The position numbers were made by a program, and so were the translations under genes. The notes below the pieces were generated by a model, which saw nothing but the letters and a program-made list of their open reading frames with translations, did no database searches and was not told the origin of the DNA. From the NCBI GenBank assembly GCA_001792895.1, contig MARA01000033.1, forward strand, positions 310,001-374,000: a stretch of 64,000 nt of DNA, written 5' to 3'. Of the stretch, positions 24,241 to 34,541 are shown one piece after another. Source of the stretch: Lentinus brumalis. Lineage: Eukaryota; Basidiomycota; Agaricomycetes; Polyporales; Polyporaceae. Every line of letters starts with the position of its first letter. Within the stretch, counting starts at the first letter, position 1.

Positions 24241-25457
24241 GGTGCGTCGTCGAGTCGACACTGGGATGGTACGAGGGCGTGAAGTTGTCGATTGCCCTAG
24301 GATCGTTGAGTTGATGAGAGGACCAGATGAGCAGGTATTCCCATGCCCGGGCTGTGTCGTGCGAAGGATGTGGTAGTGGGCGGTGTTCAGGTAAGGGCCA
24401 TTATTGCGCTGGCGCAATCGATCTTCCTAGGTCAGACGCTAGTGGCAGCGTCACTGAACAGAATCTGTCAATCGCAGTCCGAGCGAGGATTCTCTTATCC
24501 TCGCGGTGATATGGTGCGACGCTACGCCCGCCAGCGAGCTTGAGGACCCACTGATCAGCTAATGTAGGCGCCTTCGTACTTGCCCGCGAGATACTTGAAG
24601 CACAGATCGAACATGCGTCCACCACACATTCATATGCCTCTGAAGCGGTTAACGCTGTGTTCAGAGAGACTCTGACTACAAACGTGGCTTGCTCACCGCT
24701 CGACGTGTCTCATAGGTGGCGCCGCAACGACATGGTCGCGACAACGTCAGAGTCGCGAATAGCGTGACTTGCGACGCATGCACTCCCTGCGAAACCCTGA
24801 ACATACGAACGTCAACAACAGCAGCAACGGTGATGCCATACAGAAATGTGATTTAGATTGGCCAACTCACCTTCTCACAGCTTTGGCTTCGGCAAGGAAG
24901 TGCGCCGGGGTCCGCAACCTGACGCCCTCCGGGAACCGCCCATGACATCCATGTCTGCGTCTCATCCACACCCATTGATGTGGTCCTTACTGTCACTGCA
25001 GCAGCTGGTACTGTAAGCACCAAGCACCCGACCATCTCGTGCTCTTGCAGGTGTTCTCAGGAGGAGCAGTGACCTAGCAGACGCAAGCATCAGTACCCCG
25101 AAGACGAAGAGACATACTTGAATCCGACCACGACAAACAACCCCACACCCAACGCCGGTCCACCACATCCGAATCGACGCGTGAAAGGACGGGCCGGTGG
25201 AGACAGGGAAGAAAAAAGTAATAACAGGCAGTTACATATACATACAAACCACGCGTCACGGTCCACCCGATCAAGAACGACATCGACAGCGACGGCGCCC
25301 ACGGCAGTGCCCAGCGAAAGCCGCAGCGCACCAGGGCCCGTACCCAATACCCAACTCTGCTGGCAGCGCTGCGACCAGCACTCTTTTCCGGACATCGAGC
25401 CGACCCCGCACCCAGTACGTACATAATAACGCAAGCAGTGGTGGAGCAGAGCCAGCC
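24241..25457. other. Intergenic region between DUF6535-B and SPC2
   Basis: It holds the copy B promoter words and a short repeat fragment at 24563-24640. Otherwise I recognise nothing. Frames near 24850-25430 are without known domains. Confidence 0.45.
24352..24390 (-). promoter_or_regulatory. DUF6535 promoter words, copy B
   Basis: On the minus strand, CTGAACACCGCCCAC (24390-24376) is followed by CTTCGCACGACACAG (24366-24352), 112 bases before the copy B ATG. Further upstream stands a GTCTGACCTAGGAAGATCGA word shared with copy D. Confidence 0.6.
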
Positions 25458-26712
25458 CTACTCGGCCTTGCCGTCCATGACCCGGCCAACGACGCCGCCG
25501 ACCCACCGCTCGAAGCGGTCCTGGTCCATGACACCGCGCTCGTCGAAGAAGTCCGTGTACGGCCGCTCCTCGGACGCGCGTCCCTTGCCCAGGAGCGTCT
25601 TCCCGCCGGACGCGGAGCGCACGTAGGAGATCCCCAGCGAGTACCCGGGTGGTGATTGCGGCGAAGAGGGGGTGGTCCGTGAGGTGGTGGTTATTCGCTC
25701 AGTTACAATCTGCACAGCGTTTGGTCAGCGGCGGCAAGGGCGAGGCAAGACAGCGGATGGAACTTACGCGCTTGTCGAACGTCTTCCGCTTGCCTACGAA
25801 GACGATATCTCCCTCAATGAAGTACGAGTACAACGTTTGTGCGAGGGTGAGGAACACATATCTGCGCATCAAGTCAGACGGCTGCATGTATGCGCGAAAC
25901 CGGTCGAGGAGCTCACAGGAGAACGCCTGCCCATACACCGGGCTTGCTCTGCTCGAAGGGGACACGCCAACCGTAGAGGCCTGTCCCACCTGCGACGAGC
26001 ACGGACAGCCAGCCAAGCGCGAGTCGGACATCAGTATGTGTGTGGATTTGCTTGAAGAGGTCGGGTCGTGAGAGGAACTGGCAGGGAAAATGGAGGTCAG
26101 CGTCAGCCGCACGGACTTTAGGTTCATCAAGTCGCAAGCAGAGGCCACGCTGGACGGAAGTATCGCAACATCTGACTCGTGGCGTACGAGAGAGGCTATA
26201 TGGACTCGGGATAACGTTGTCGCGTAGATGCGTGAAGATAATCTATTGTGGGATGTGTCCGCTCCATGTCGAACACGGCGTAGCACACGACCACACCCAC
26301 AGCGCAGAACCTCCCTCACACGGGGAAACAAGCTCACGAAGATGCGGCAGCGCAACAACGGCGAGCGCGTGACGTAGGCGGCGGACAGGGGAGAGGGTTC
26401 GTGCCTGGCCAAGCATAGGGCGGAGCCCCGCACTCCATATCGCTCTGAACGTCGCGTGCGACAGCGCGAAGGAACCTAAGACGGGACACTCACTCGTTTG
26501 AGGGCGTCGTCGCACGCGTGCTTCATGTCTGTTGCACTCGCGTTGTTCACCTTGACCTCCTCGCGCTCCTCTACGGCCACGGGTACGAGGAGCGCGTCAA
26601 CGCCGATCGAGGTCGGAGGTGCGTCGTCCTTGGGCGGGGGCAGTGGTGGCGTGTCGCCGTTGTGTGTGTCGGGTGCTGATGAGGCCGCAGCCTTACGCGT
26701 GCGCGGGGCCAT
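25458..26712 (-). CDS. SPC2: Signal peptidase complex subunit 2
   Basis: Minus-strand exons 26712-26494, 26077-25917, 25861-25768 and 25709-25458 give 241 residues. This is a non-catalytic subunit of the ER signal peptidase complex (SPC25 family) that links the enzyme to the translocon. A Pro-rich start is followed by V-N-N-A-S-A-T-D-M-K-H-A-C-D-D-A, two membrane helices (ALGWLSVLVAGGTGLYGW and VLLYVFLTLAQTLYSYFI), then the conserved E-G-D-I-V-F-V-G-K-R and the lumen/cytosol tail with Y-T-D-F-F-D-E-R-G. Length and order match the family. Intron 1 is 416 bases, long for this genome. It is divergent from ERG2-1, with 460 bases between the two starts. Confidence 0.92.
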
Positions 26713-27172
26713 TCTGTTCTGGATGTGTGGTTTTTCGGTGGTTTTGGGAGAGCAGTCGTTCGCGATTGTGGTCCAGCTGAGGTATACGGGATATCAAGTC
26801 ACGGGGCGGGGTATCGCGGGACAGTTCAGGGAGGATGCAGCAGGTTGCGAGGAGTTGCGAGGCGAGTGAGGGAGAGAGGAGAGGGGGCGGAGGAGAGGAG
26901 GGCAGACGGACACGACGACGGTACACGCACCAATCCGGACAAACGCGCCTGCAGGCGGGCAACGTGGCCCAGCGTCTGCCCTTGGTTCGACTCGTGGCCT
27001 TGGTTCAATCAGAACCCGATTGCCGGTTCGGTTCGCTGGGCGCGCTGTCATCCCTGCTGACGAGCGCGAATTGCCCACGCGACAAAATCCCGCCGCCATC
27101 GTCCCACTCGCCAGCGCAGGACATATATAAGGCGTCCGCCGCCGCCTTACACTCTTGGCCCCCGCGAACGAC
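26713..27172. other. Divergent promoter region, SPC2 / ERG2-1
   Basis: 460 bases between two divergent ATGs. It contains TATATAA at 27124-27130, 43 bases before the ERG2-1 start. No gene seen. Confidence 0.55.
27124..27130 (+). promoter_or_regulatory. TATA box of ERG2-1
   Basis: TATATAA 43 bases upstream of the ATG. The other ERG2 copies lack it at this position, so copy 1 has a different promoter. Confidence 0.45.
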
Positions 27173-28040
27173 ATGGCGAAGAAATCCGGGACAAAGCCCG
27201 CGGCCGCGAACACGCCAGCAGCGGGTCTCGTCAAGTGGATGAAGCGGCTCGTCTTCGCCTTCTTCTTCTACTCCGTCTGCAGTCTCCTCGACCGCGTAAA
27301 GGTGCGTGTCAGTAACGCACGTCTCTTGCACGTCATGTTGAAGTACCCTCGCAGGACCGGTGGTACGTCTTCACGCCCGGGTACCTCCACGAGCTCGCCC
27401 AGAACGCCGTGCGCGCGCACCCGAACGACATCAACTCCATAATCCCCTACATCGTCTCGAACCTCACGACCGAGTACTCCCCGCGCGTCATCGCCATCAA
27501 CCCCAACTCGTCCGAGTGGGTCCTGAACAACGCCGGCGGCGCCATGGGCGGCATGTACATCATCCACGCCAGCATCACCGAGTACCTCATCATCTTCGGC
27601 ACCCCGCTGGGCACGGAGGGCCACACGGGCATGCACACCGCGGACGACTACTTCAACATTCTCGTCGGCGAGCAGTGGGCATTCGACCCGCCGAAGCTCG
27701 AGATGGAGGTGTACAAGCCGGGGGAGGTGCACCATCTTCCCCGCGGACACGTCAAGCAGTACAAGATGCACGAGGGCTGCTTCGCGCTCGAGTACGCCAG
27801 AGGTAAGTTTCGTTTCTCTCCTTCCCTTGTGCCACGATTTGTTTCCCTCCATCGAGTCTTACGCGCGTTGGGGGTGTGTATGCTGACGAACGCCCGCCCC
27901 TCACAGGCTGGATCCCGCTTATGCTGCCGTTCGGGCTCGCGGACGTCTTCTCGTCTACCCTCGACTACTGGTCCTTCTACCACACTGTCCGCATCACCGC
28001 GCGCGAGAACATCCGCAACCTCCTCATCGGCAAGATCTAA
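27173..28040 (+). CDS. ERG2: Sterol C-8 isomerase, copy 1
   Basis: Exons 27173-27301, 27355-27802 and 27907-28040 give 236 residues. It moves the sterol double bond from C-8 to C-7 in ergosterol synthesis in the ER membrane. An N-terminal membrane anchor (FAFFFYSVCSLL) is followed by the sigma-1/ERG2 domain: [38 protein letters not shown], and a C-terminal amphipathic stretch ending N-L-L-I-G-K-I. The conserved His and acidic residues of the domain are present. This copy has its own TATA box and is the best candidate for the ancestral housekeeping gene of the array. Confidence 0.95.
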
Positions 28041-28304
28041 CGCTCCTACGCTCATGTTCATACCCGCAATGCAAAAGTACTGCACATATTGTAATCATGC
28101 GCATATAGTGACCTCTTGCATATCTCATCATGTTAGCTGCGAACGTTGACAACTACCCTATTGCTGTATTGTCGACCAGGACGAAGAGAGGAACGATCTC
28201 CGGCAACTGCGCTTGGCTTGCATTGGCTAACCAGGCGTGACCCACGAATCCAACCGCCCTTGCGTCTTTCAGTAAGCGTCGCTGGGCTGATCTCACATCG
28301 TCAA

Positions 28305-28315
28305 CCGTCTGACGG
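28305..28315. promoter_or_regulatory. ERG2-array palindrome, relic copy
   Basis: CCGTC-T-GACGG inverted repeat followed by GACGGGAGAACCGGT. The same block stands upstream of ERG2 copies 3 and 4. Confidence 0.5.
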
Positions 28316-28480
28316 ACGGGAGAACCGGTGACTCCGTACAACACCCTGACGATGACAGAATCCTCGAACGCTACGCAATATTGTTTCACTTTGCGCCTGC
28401 CCCTTGGCAGTGGCCGCTCGAGCGCACTGAACTCCGACCATGCATCTGAGCACATGACGGCCACCTTTCCCACTCAGTTT

Positions 28481-28587
28481 ACCTGCCACATCGCCAACAT
28501 CGACAACTGGCAAGGTCCGGCGGGCCTGGTCAAGTCTTCCTCCCGCTCGTCCTCTACGCCATGTGCAGCGTCCTCGACTGTGTCAAG
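28481..28587 (+). pseudogene. ERG2 exon 1 relic
   Basis: It resembles exon 1 of copy 3 from the start-codon region to the donor (the VCSVLD[RC]VK end, then GTAAGT). The ATG has become CTG-like sequence (TGCCACATCGCC versus GCCATGTCGCC), and the following exons are gone after an intron-like stretch ending CACCGCCCCC. It is a truncated copy. Confidence 0.75.
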
Positions 28588-29092
28588 GTAAGTCTCCATA
28601 TATCCAACCTCCCGTACCTCCCGTTCGCGGCTCATGCCCCGCTCTCACCGCCCCCATGACCATCACGCGACAACGCTGCGGCTGCTGACGAGCTCGGCCA
28701 GCGCCGCACGCCCCCGTCAGGAATAACGTAGGAAGAGCGGGGACACAACTTCGCCCGTACCTCGTCCCTAACGTATCGCGGGCACGGCTTGATAGTGGTT
28801 ACGACACGCGATGGAGGACGCATACGTGCGACATTGACTCGTAAGAGATATTCAACAATATGATACAGGGACAATACGATACCGACAACCACACGATGCT
28901 CGGAGGCGAGTGCTGATCATCTCCAAGACACCTGCCAGCCTCCAAACCACCCACCACCAAACGAGTTGAGTGGCAGCTCCAGCTATTCTGCTTCCACAGC
29001 GTATTCGCTCGAGGTATACGTGCGAACAGGGGTGCTGGTGCCGCCGTCAATCGACCTGGACGAGCGAAACGAAGACCAACGTACCTTGTCCA

Positions 29093-29644
29093 TCAGTACC
29101 ATGCTGGCGAGACATCATGAATGTGGAGCTTGCTCATGAAGACCTTCAAGATCTCCGCAGACGGGATCTTCGGGTAGTAGGAGTACCCGAAACTTCCGTA
29201 TGCCCAATAGACCATGTCCTCGTCAGGCCGGTCGCTCGGCCTCCCCGTTTGTAAGGCCATGTGGTACTGCGTAAGGAAGCCCATCTCCAGCTCGTCGGCA
29301 ACGCTCCGGAGGAGGGCAGACTTGTAGCGGCGACGTGATAATGCATCTTCGGGTACGTTTTCGATTCGTTCCACCTCGAGATATCTGGATATATGCGCTT
29401 CCGTAATCTTGAAGCCGTATAGAACCTTGCAGTGGTCTCGAAGCTCTTCCGGAATGGGAGGCGTAGGCATATACGGTAGGGACGGGCTCAGCAGGCTGAG
29501 ACAGCAATTAGCCAATGTTGCTAAGGACGTATAAGCCCACAGATAGAACAAGACGCACGTCCATGTAATCTTGCCTCGAGGCAGCCAGTCCTCGAGTTGT
29601 TGGGTCGGTGGCATAAGATGACGGAGCTCAGATACCCTGTACAA
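29093..29644 (-). CDS. Unknown small protein X with one membrane segment
   Basis: Open frame of 183 residues on the minus strand. One hydrophobic segment (about 30-55, TCVLFYLWAYTSLATLANCC) lies after W-L-P-R-G-K-I; then comes a soluble part with P-P-I-P-E-E-L-R-D-H-C-K-V-L-Y-G and a C-terminus rich in Tyr (YGSFGYSYYPKIP). I do not recognise a family. That it is a real gene is supported by a diverged second copy at 33730-34300 in which the same residues can be followed through frameshifts. Both copies lie 3' of an ERG2 copy or relic in tail-to-tail orientation, so X was probably duplicated together with ERG2. Confidence 0.6.
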   Translation of the reverse strand: MYRVSELRHLMPPTQQLEDWLPRGKITWTCVLFYLWAYTSLATLANCCLSLLSPSLPYMPTPPIPEELRDHCKVLYGFKITEAHISRYLEVERIENVPEDALSRRRYKSALLRSVADELEMGFLTQYHMALQTGRPSDRPDEDMVYWAYGSFGYSYYPKIPSAEILKVFMSKLHIHDVSPAWY

Positions 29645-29924
29645 TCACGTCGTTCAATGTCGCCTGCGGTACGAGGAAACTCAGTAGGACACACAATGAC
29701 ATGATGAAGTACGCTGCGGGTGCTGGGCAGTGGGCACTAGGGTAGGAGGTCAAGCTTCAGAAGCTTCAAGATGCAGGCGTTAGGCCTTGTTCAACCCGAA
29801 CCACCTCGGATGACCGGGCCGCCGGATTATGCCTTTGTGGGCGCTTGGGGCAGCGCAGGGATGTGTACACTCAGACTGTACAGTACCAGACTTCCGCCAC
29901 CGCCGTCTCACACTTCATGTTGAC

Positions 29925-30806
29925 GCAGGCTTGCAGGATCTATGATACGTCCTCAAAGCTTCACTCTTCCCGCCAGGGCTACCTCCTCGAGGCTCGCCTA
30001 GAATGCCGTGCGGACACACCTGAACAGCATCAACTCTATGTATCATCATGTACCTTGCCATGGTCTCCAACCTCACGGCCGGCAAGTACTGCCCGCGCGT
30101 CATCACGATCAATCCCAACTCGTCCGGGTGTCCACTGAGGGGAATCCACACGGCCGACGACTACATATCAGGCGAGGAGTTGGCGTTCGACCCGTCCAAG
30201 CTCGAGAAGGAGGTGTACAAGCCCCGCTACGTGCACCACCTCCCCCGCAAACACGTCAAGCAGTACGAGATGCACGAGGGCTGCTTCGCGCTAGAGTACC
30301 CCAAACGTGCGTTCATCCTTCTTGCTTCCTCTTTCCCCCTCCCATCCGCCCCATCCCGTCGAGTCGAGGCAGCAGTCCAGCTCTTGACATGCTCGCCGTG
30401 ATACCCCGGTGTCCCGTAGCACTATTTGATGATCATCCACGCGCGACTTGTGCGCTTTCTGCCCGGTACCACGGTAGCTGAGACGGCTACAACATTATTG
30501 CGCCGCTTGCCAGTAGTTGTGTGCCGCAAGAACTCACTACACCCGCCCACGTCTGCTCTATCGGCTGTCCGGACATCTGTAGGCTTTGCTTCCATGTGTT
30601 TCACGGCCAATCTCTGTCTGCATCTTCAGTATTGAGAGTAATCTGACTGCTGACGAACGTCCGCAGGTTGAATCCCCCTTATGCTGCTATGCTGCTAGTC
30701 GGCTTGTGGACGTCTTCTCGTCCATGTTTGACTATTTGTGCTTCTATCGCACAGCTCGCATCGCGCGCACGACAGTATCCGCAACCTCCTCATCGGCAAG
30801 ATCTAA
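29925..30806 (+). pseudogene. ERG2 pseudogene, copy 2
   Basis: Exon 2 remains at about 29940-30303: traces of Y-L-L-E-A-R-L, then M-V-S-N-L-T-A-G-K-Y..P-R-V-I-T-I-N-P-N-S-S, then H-T-A-D-D-Y, then E-V-Y-K-P to C-F-A-L-E-Y. The central block with the A-G-G-A-M-G-G and H-A-S-I-T-E-Y motifs is deleted. A diverged exon 3 (about 30665-30806) keeps the N-L-L-I-G-K-I end and stop but has lost frame. No exon 1 is seen. It is non-functional. Confidence 0.85.
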
Positions 30807-31242
30807 GGCCACTATGTCATGTCTACACCCGCATGCAAAGGTACCGCATAGAATGCATATCGATCTCCTACCTTCTCTTCCATATTAGTTGCGAGTGTTG
30901 ACAACTCTGCTCTTGTGCCGTCCGTCAGGAACGTTCTCGGCAACCATGGTTGGCGTGCGATGGTTAACCTAGCTAGTCACCGACAACCGGAACAACTCGC
31001 CCTGCGTTGCGCCTGTCAGCAAGCACCTCATCATTCACCGTACACGTTCGTCATCCGTCTGACGGGCGGGAGAACCGGTAACCCCGCACGACACCCTCAC
31101 AATGACAAAATTCTCGGGCGCTACTCAATATCGTTCCACTCTGCGCCTGCGGTCCCTTGGCAGTGTCCGCTGGTGCCCACTCAAAATCAAACGATATAAC
31201 TGGAGCGCACGACGGCCACCTCTGCCAGTCGTTCTACCCGCC
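30807..31242. other. Upstream region of ERG2 copy 3
   Basis: No gene. From about 30900 it aligns with the regions before the exon relic (28170-28480) and before ERG2-4 (32260-32600). Confidence 0.6.
31055..31065. promoter_or_regulatory. ERG2-array palindrome, copy 3
   Basis: CCGTC-T-GACGG followed by GGCGGGAGAACCGGT, 178 bases before the ERG2-3 ATG. Confidence 0.5.
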
Positions 31243-32136
31243 ATGTCGCCGACATCGACAACGAGGACAAAGACGCACCAAGGTTCCTCGGGCCTGGTCA
31301 AGTGGGCGAAGCGCATCATTCTCGCGCTCGTTCTCTACGCTGTGTGCAGCGTCCTCGACCGTGTCAAGGTAAGTTTCTATATATGCTTCCTCCGGTGCCT
31401 CTTGTGTCGAGACTCATGCACCGCTACCACCGCCCCCAGGACCGCTGGTATGTCCTCGACCCCACGCACCTCCACGAGCTCGCGCAGAACGCCGTGCGCG
31501 CGCACCCAAACGACATCCACTCCATCATCCCGTACATCGTCTCCAACCTTACCGCGGAGTACCCCGCCAGCTCGAGAAAGATTGCGCTGAACCTGGACAC
31601 GTCCGAGTGGATGCTGAACAACGCCGGCGGCGCCATGGGCGGCATGTACATCATCCACGCCAGCATCACCGAGTACCTCATCATCTTCGGCACCCCGCTG
31701 GGCACGGAGGGCCACTCCGGCGTGCACACCGCGGATGATTACTTCAACGTCCTCGTTGGCGAGGAGTGGGCGTTCGACCCGCCGAAGCTCGAGAAGGAGG
31801 TGTACAAGCCCGGCGACGTGCACCACCTCCCCCGTGGACACGTCAAGCAGTACAAGATGCACGAGGGCTGCTTCGCGCTCGAGTACGCCAGAGGTGTGTT
31901 TCTCCTCTATCCTTCCCTTGTACCGCTCTCTTCCAATCGTAATCCACGGGAGTCTCCAATATTGGGAACGGGAATGCTGACGAACGCCCGGGTTCTGCAC
32001 AGGCTGGATCCCGCCTATGCTGCCGTTTGGCTTTGCGGATGTATTGTCCTCCACGCTCGACTACTGGTCCTTCTACCGCACCGTCCGCATCACCGCGCGC
32101 GAGAACATCCGCAATTTACTGATCGGCAAAATCTAA
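31243..32136 (+). CDS. ERG2: Sterol C-8 isomerase, copy 3
   Basis: Exons 31243-31368, 31440-31893 and 32003-32136 give 237 residues, all in frame, with the full ERG2 domain including [16 protein letters not shown] and N-L-L-I-G-K-I. It differs from copy 1 in the N-terminal ~20 residues, in the anchor ([16 protein letters not shown]), and in a two-residue insertion after P-A-S-S. The intron positions are the same as in copy 1. It looks functional. The upstream region is the array type with the CCGTC-T-GACGG palindrome, so its regulation may differ from copy 1. Confidence 0.93.
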
Positions 32137-32606
32137 AAATCACGCCGCCCATGTCTATAAGCACCCGCGTGCAGCAATACTGCATTTACTGTAATCATGC
32201 GCACGTAGTAACCCCTTGCACACCCCGCTCGCTAGCTGCGAGCATTGACGACTCTACTCCCGTTGTGATTCTATCGGCCAGGACACTTCCGACTGGCGTG
32301 TGATGGTTAACTCGCCGATTCAAACAACTTGATTTCCCCTCTCGTCGTTCGATAAGCACCTGAATCGTCATACACTTCCGCAGACTTCCGCAGGCCGCAC
32401 ACGTTGTCATCCGTCTGACGGACGGTAGAACTGGTACCCCGCACGACATCCTCCTATGACAAAAATCTTCGGGCGCTACTGAACATCGTTCCACTCTGCA
32501 CCTGTGGTCCCTTCGCAATAGCGCTGGTTCCCACTCAAAACCAACCGAAGTAGCTAGGGCGCACGATGGCCACCTTTCCAAACTTTTCCATCAGCTCAGA
32601 TCCGCC
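32137..32606. other. Upstream region of ERG2 copy 4
   Basis: No gene. It aligns with the regions before copy 3 and before the exon relic, and includes the palindrome. Confidence 0.6.
32411..32421. promoter_or_regulatory. ERG2-array palindrome, copy 4
   Basis: CCGTC-T-GACGG followed by GACGGTAGAACTGGT, 186 bases before the ERG2-4 ATG. Confidence 0.5.
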
Positions 32607-33451
32607 ATGTCGCCGAAGCCTCCCACATCGACGACGACGAAGACACACTGCCAAAGTCCGGCAGGCCTCAAGTGGGTGAGACGCCTCATCCTCGCGATAG
32701 TCCTCTACGCTGTGTGCAGCGTCCTCGACCGCATCAAGGTAAGTGACTCTCACCCATTCCTTCCGTGCCTCCGCGTCGAGGCTCATGCACCGCTATCAGG
32801 ACCGATGGTACGTCCTCGACCCGACCCACCTTCACGCCCTGGCGCAAGCCGCCGTACGCGCGCACCCAGACGACATCAACGCCATCATCCCGTACATCGT
32901 CTCCAACCTCACCGCGGAGTACCCCGCGAGCAGCATCGCCCTCAACCTGAACGCGTCCGAGTGGGTGCTGAGCAACGCGGGCGGGGCGATGGGCGCGATG
33001 TACATCGTGCACGCGAGCATCACCGAGTACCTGTTCATCTTCGGGACGCCGCTGGGGACGGAGGGGCACACGGGCATGCACACCGCGGACGACTACTTCC
33101 ATATTCTCGTTGGGGAGCAGTGGGCGTTCGACCCCCCAAGCTGGAGAGGGAGGTGTATCGCCCGGGGGACGTGCATATCTTGCCGAGGGGCCATGTCAAG
33201 CAGTACAAGATGCACGAGGGGTGCTTTGCGCTCGAGTATGCTAGAGGTGCGGGTCTACCAGTGTCTTGCAGGCATGCTGAGTCGGAAGCTGATGATCATG
33301 GATCCGGGGGCGGACAGGATGGATCCCGCTGATGCTGCCATTTGGGGTCTTGGACGTGTTCACGTCTACACTTGACTTTTGGTCGTTGTACCATACTGTG
33401 CGGATATCGGTGAGGGAGTTCGCTCGCAATCTCCTCATTGGCAAAATATGA
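32607..33451 (+). pseudogene. ERG2: Sterol C-8 isomerase, copy 4, single-base frameshift
   Basis: Exons 32607-32738, 32800-33246 and 33318-33451. Both introns and the stop are in order and the whole domain can be followed, but the frame breaks at the C run 33132-33137 within F-D-P-P-K-L. The run has six C where seven are needed. Before it the frame reads ..GEQWAFDPP, after it KLEREVYRPGDVH. Exon 3 has more substitutions than the other copies (G-V-L-D-V-F-T-S-T-L-D-F-W) yet stays open to the stop. So the gene is either functional with a sequence error here or very recently inactivated. Confidence 0.8.
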
Positions 33452-33729
33452 GTCACATTCAACGCTTCTTGTTCCCCTCCCTCGCCATGGGCTCTCTGTC
33501 CGAGAAAGTACCGTAAGGCACCATCAGCCTCGGGATCGTCGACGCGAGCGGACTGGACATCCCCGGCTCAGTTTGTCCGCTCTTTCCGCTCTTGTTGCGG
33601 ATCAAAACATCTTCGCATCCGACTCGTACCATTGTGAGATACCGACAGGCAAGCTGTCCACCTCCGTCAGTAAACACCGACAGAAGTATGGTATGTGACT
33701 GAGTCGACGCATCACCCTCAACAATGCCA
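33452..33729. other. Spacer after ERG2 copy 4
   Basis: Nothing recognised in this short stretch between two tail-to-tail elements. Confidence 0.4.
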
Positions 33730-34300
33730 CGCGGGCTGGACATCATGGATATGGAGTTTCCGCATGAAGCCCTTCACCACATCCGAGACGATACTTTCGA
33801 GTACAAAGAGACCCCGTACGATGCGTACCCCCAATAGACCATGTCTTCGACAGGTCCGTGCGTCGGCCTTCACGGTCGAGCCCTGTGGAACTGCGTCATG
33901 AAGCCCATATCTAGTTCATCGGCAACACTCCGGATGAGGGCAATCTTGAAGCGTTTTCGTGAGTCTGCATCTTCGGGTACGTTTCGTCATACGTTCCTTC
34001 TCGAGGTATCTTGCGATTTCGGCATCCGTGATCTTGCAGCCGTACAGAACCTTGCCGCGGTCTTGAGGCTCTTCGGGGATAGGAGGCGTAGGGATAGAGA
34101 GCAGGGATAGGTCAAACCTGTGGCGGTTTAGCTAATGTTGAGGTACAAACCCATTGGCAGGATAAGAACGACAACGCAGTGTCCTTGTATCGAGGCAGCC
34201 ATTCCGGGGGCTCGTAGGGCGGTGGCGTAAGGTCACTGACCAGGGTAGTTAGGACTATGTCGTTCAAATGCCCGCGACACGAAGAAGCTAGGACGCACAT
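33730..34300 (-). pseudogene. Relic of unknown protein X
   Basis: Minus-strand homologue of the gene at 29093-29644. It reads P-P-E-W-L-P-R-Y, then P-T-P-P-I-P-E-E, K-V-L-Y-G-C-K-I-T-D-A, then, in another frame, N-V-P-E-D-A-D-S-R and R-S-V-A-D-E-L-D-M-G-F-M-T-Q. At least one frameshift and an altered end make it non-functional. Confidence 0.7.
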
Positions 34301-34400
34301 GAGTACGCTAACACGCTGGTGGCAGTTGGCAAAAGGTCAAGATGGGTCTGCACCGCCACTACATAGCGTCTGACCCACCGTGACGTACATACTTATTCGC

Positions 34401-34441
34401 CTGAACACCGCCCACCACATCCTCTACTTCGCACGACACAG
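34401..34441 (+). promoter_or_regulatory. DUF6535 promoter words, copy C
   Basis: CTGAACACCGCCCAC (34401-34415) then CTTCGCACGACACAG (34427-34441), 100 bases before the copy C ATG. Confidence 0.65.
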
Positions 34442-34541
34442 CACGAACCGCGCGGATATACGTATGTTGCGCAGCAGGTCCTCTCACCAAGCCCCCTACG
34501 CCATACCACACCAGTGCTGACTGACAACACAAGGCTTCACC

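Larger units (their letters stand above)
21606..24640. repeat. Direct repeats flanking DUF6535-B
   Basis: About 75 bases at 21606-21682 recur diverged at 24563-24640 in the same orientation (shared TAGGCGCCTTCGT, CTTGAA, ACATGCGTCCAC). They bracket the DUF6535-B gene. They could be two ends of an interrupted older gene or a duplication scar. Confidence 0.5.
28041..29092. other. Spacer with ERG2 promoter and exon relic
   Basis: About 28170-28587 aligns with the upstream region and first exon of ERG2 copies 3 and 4. From about 28665 to 29092 I recognise nothing. Confidence 0.6.

Noticed and set aside
31377..32054. 225-codon minus-strand frame over ERG2-3 (and similar at 27268-27852 and 32734-33102)
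   Set aside because: Antisense shadows of the conserved ERG2 exon 2; they recur only because the copies are homologous.
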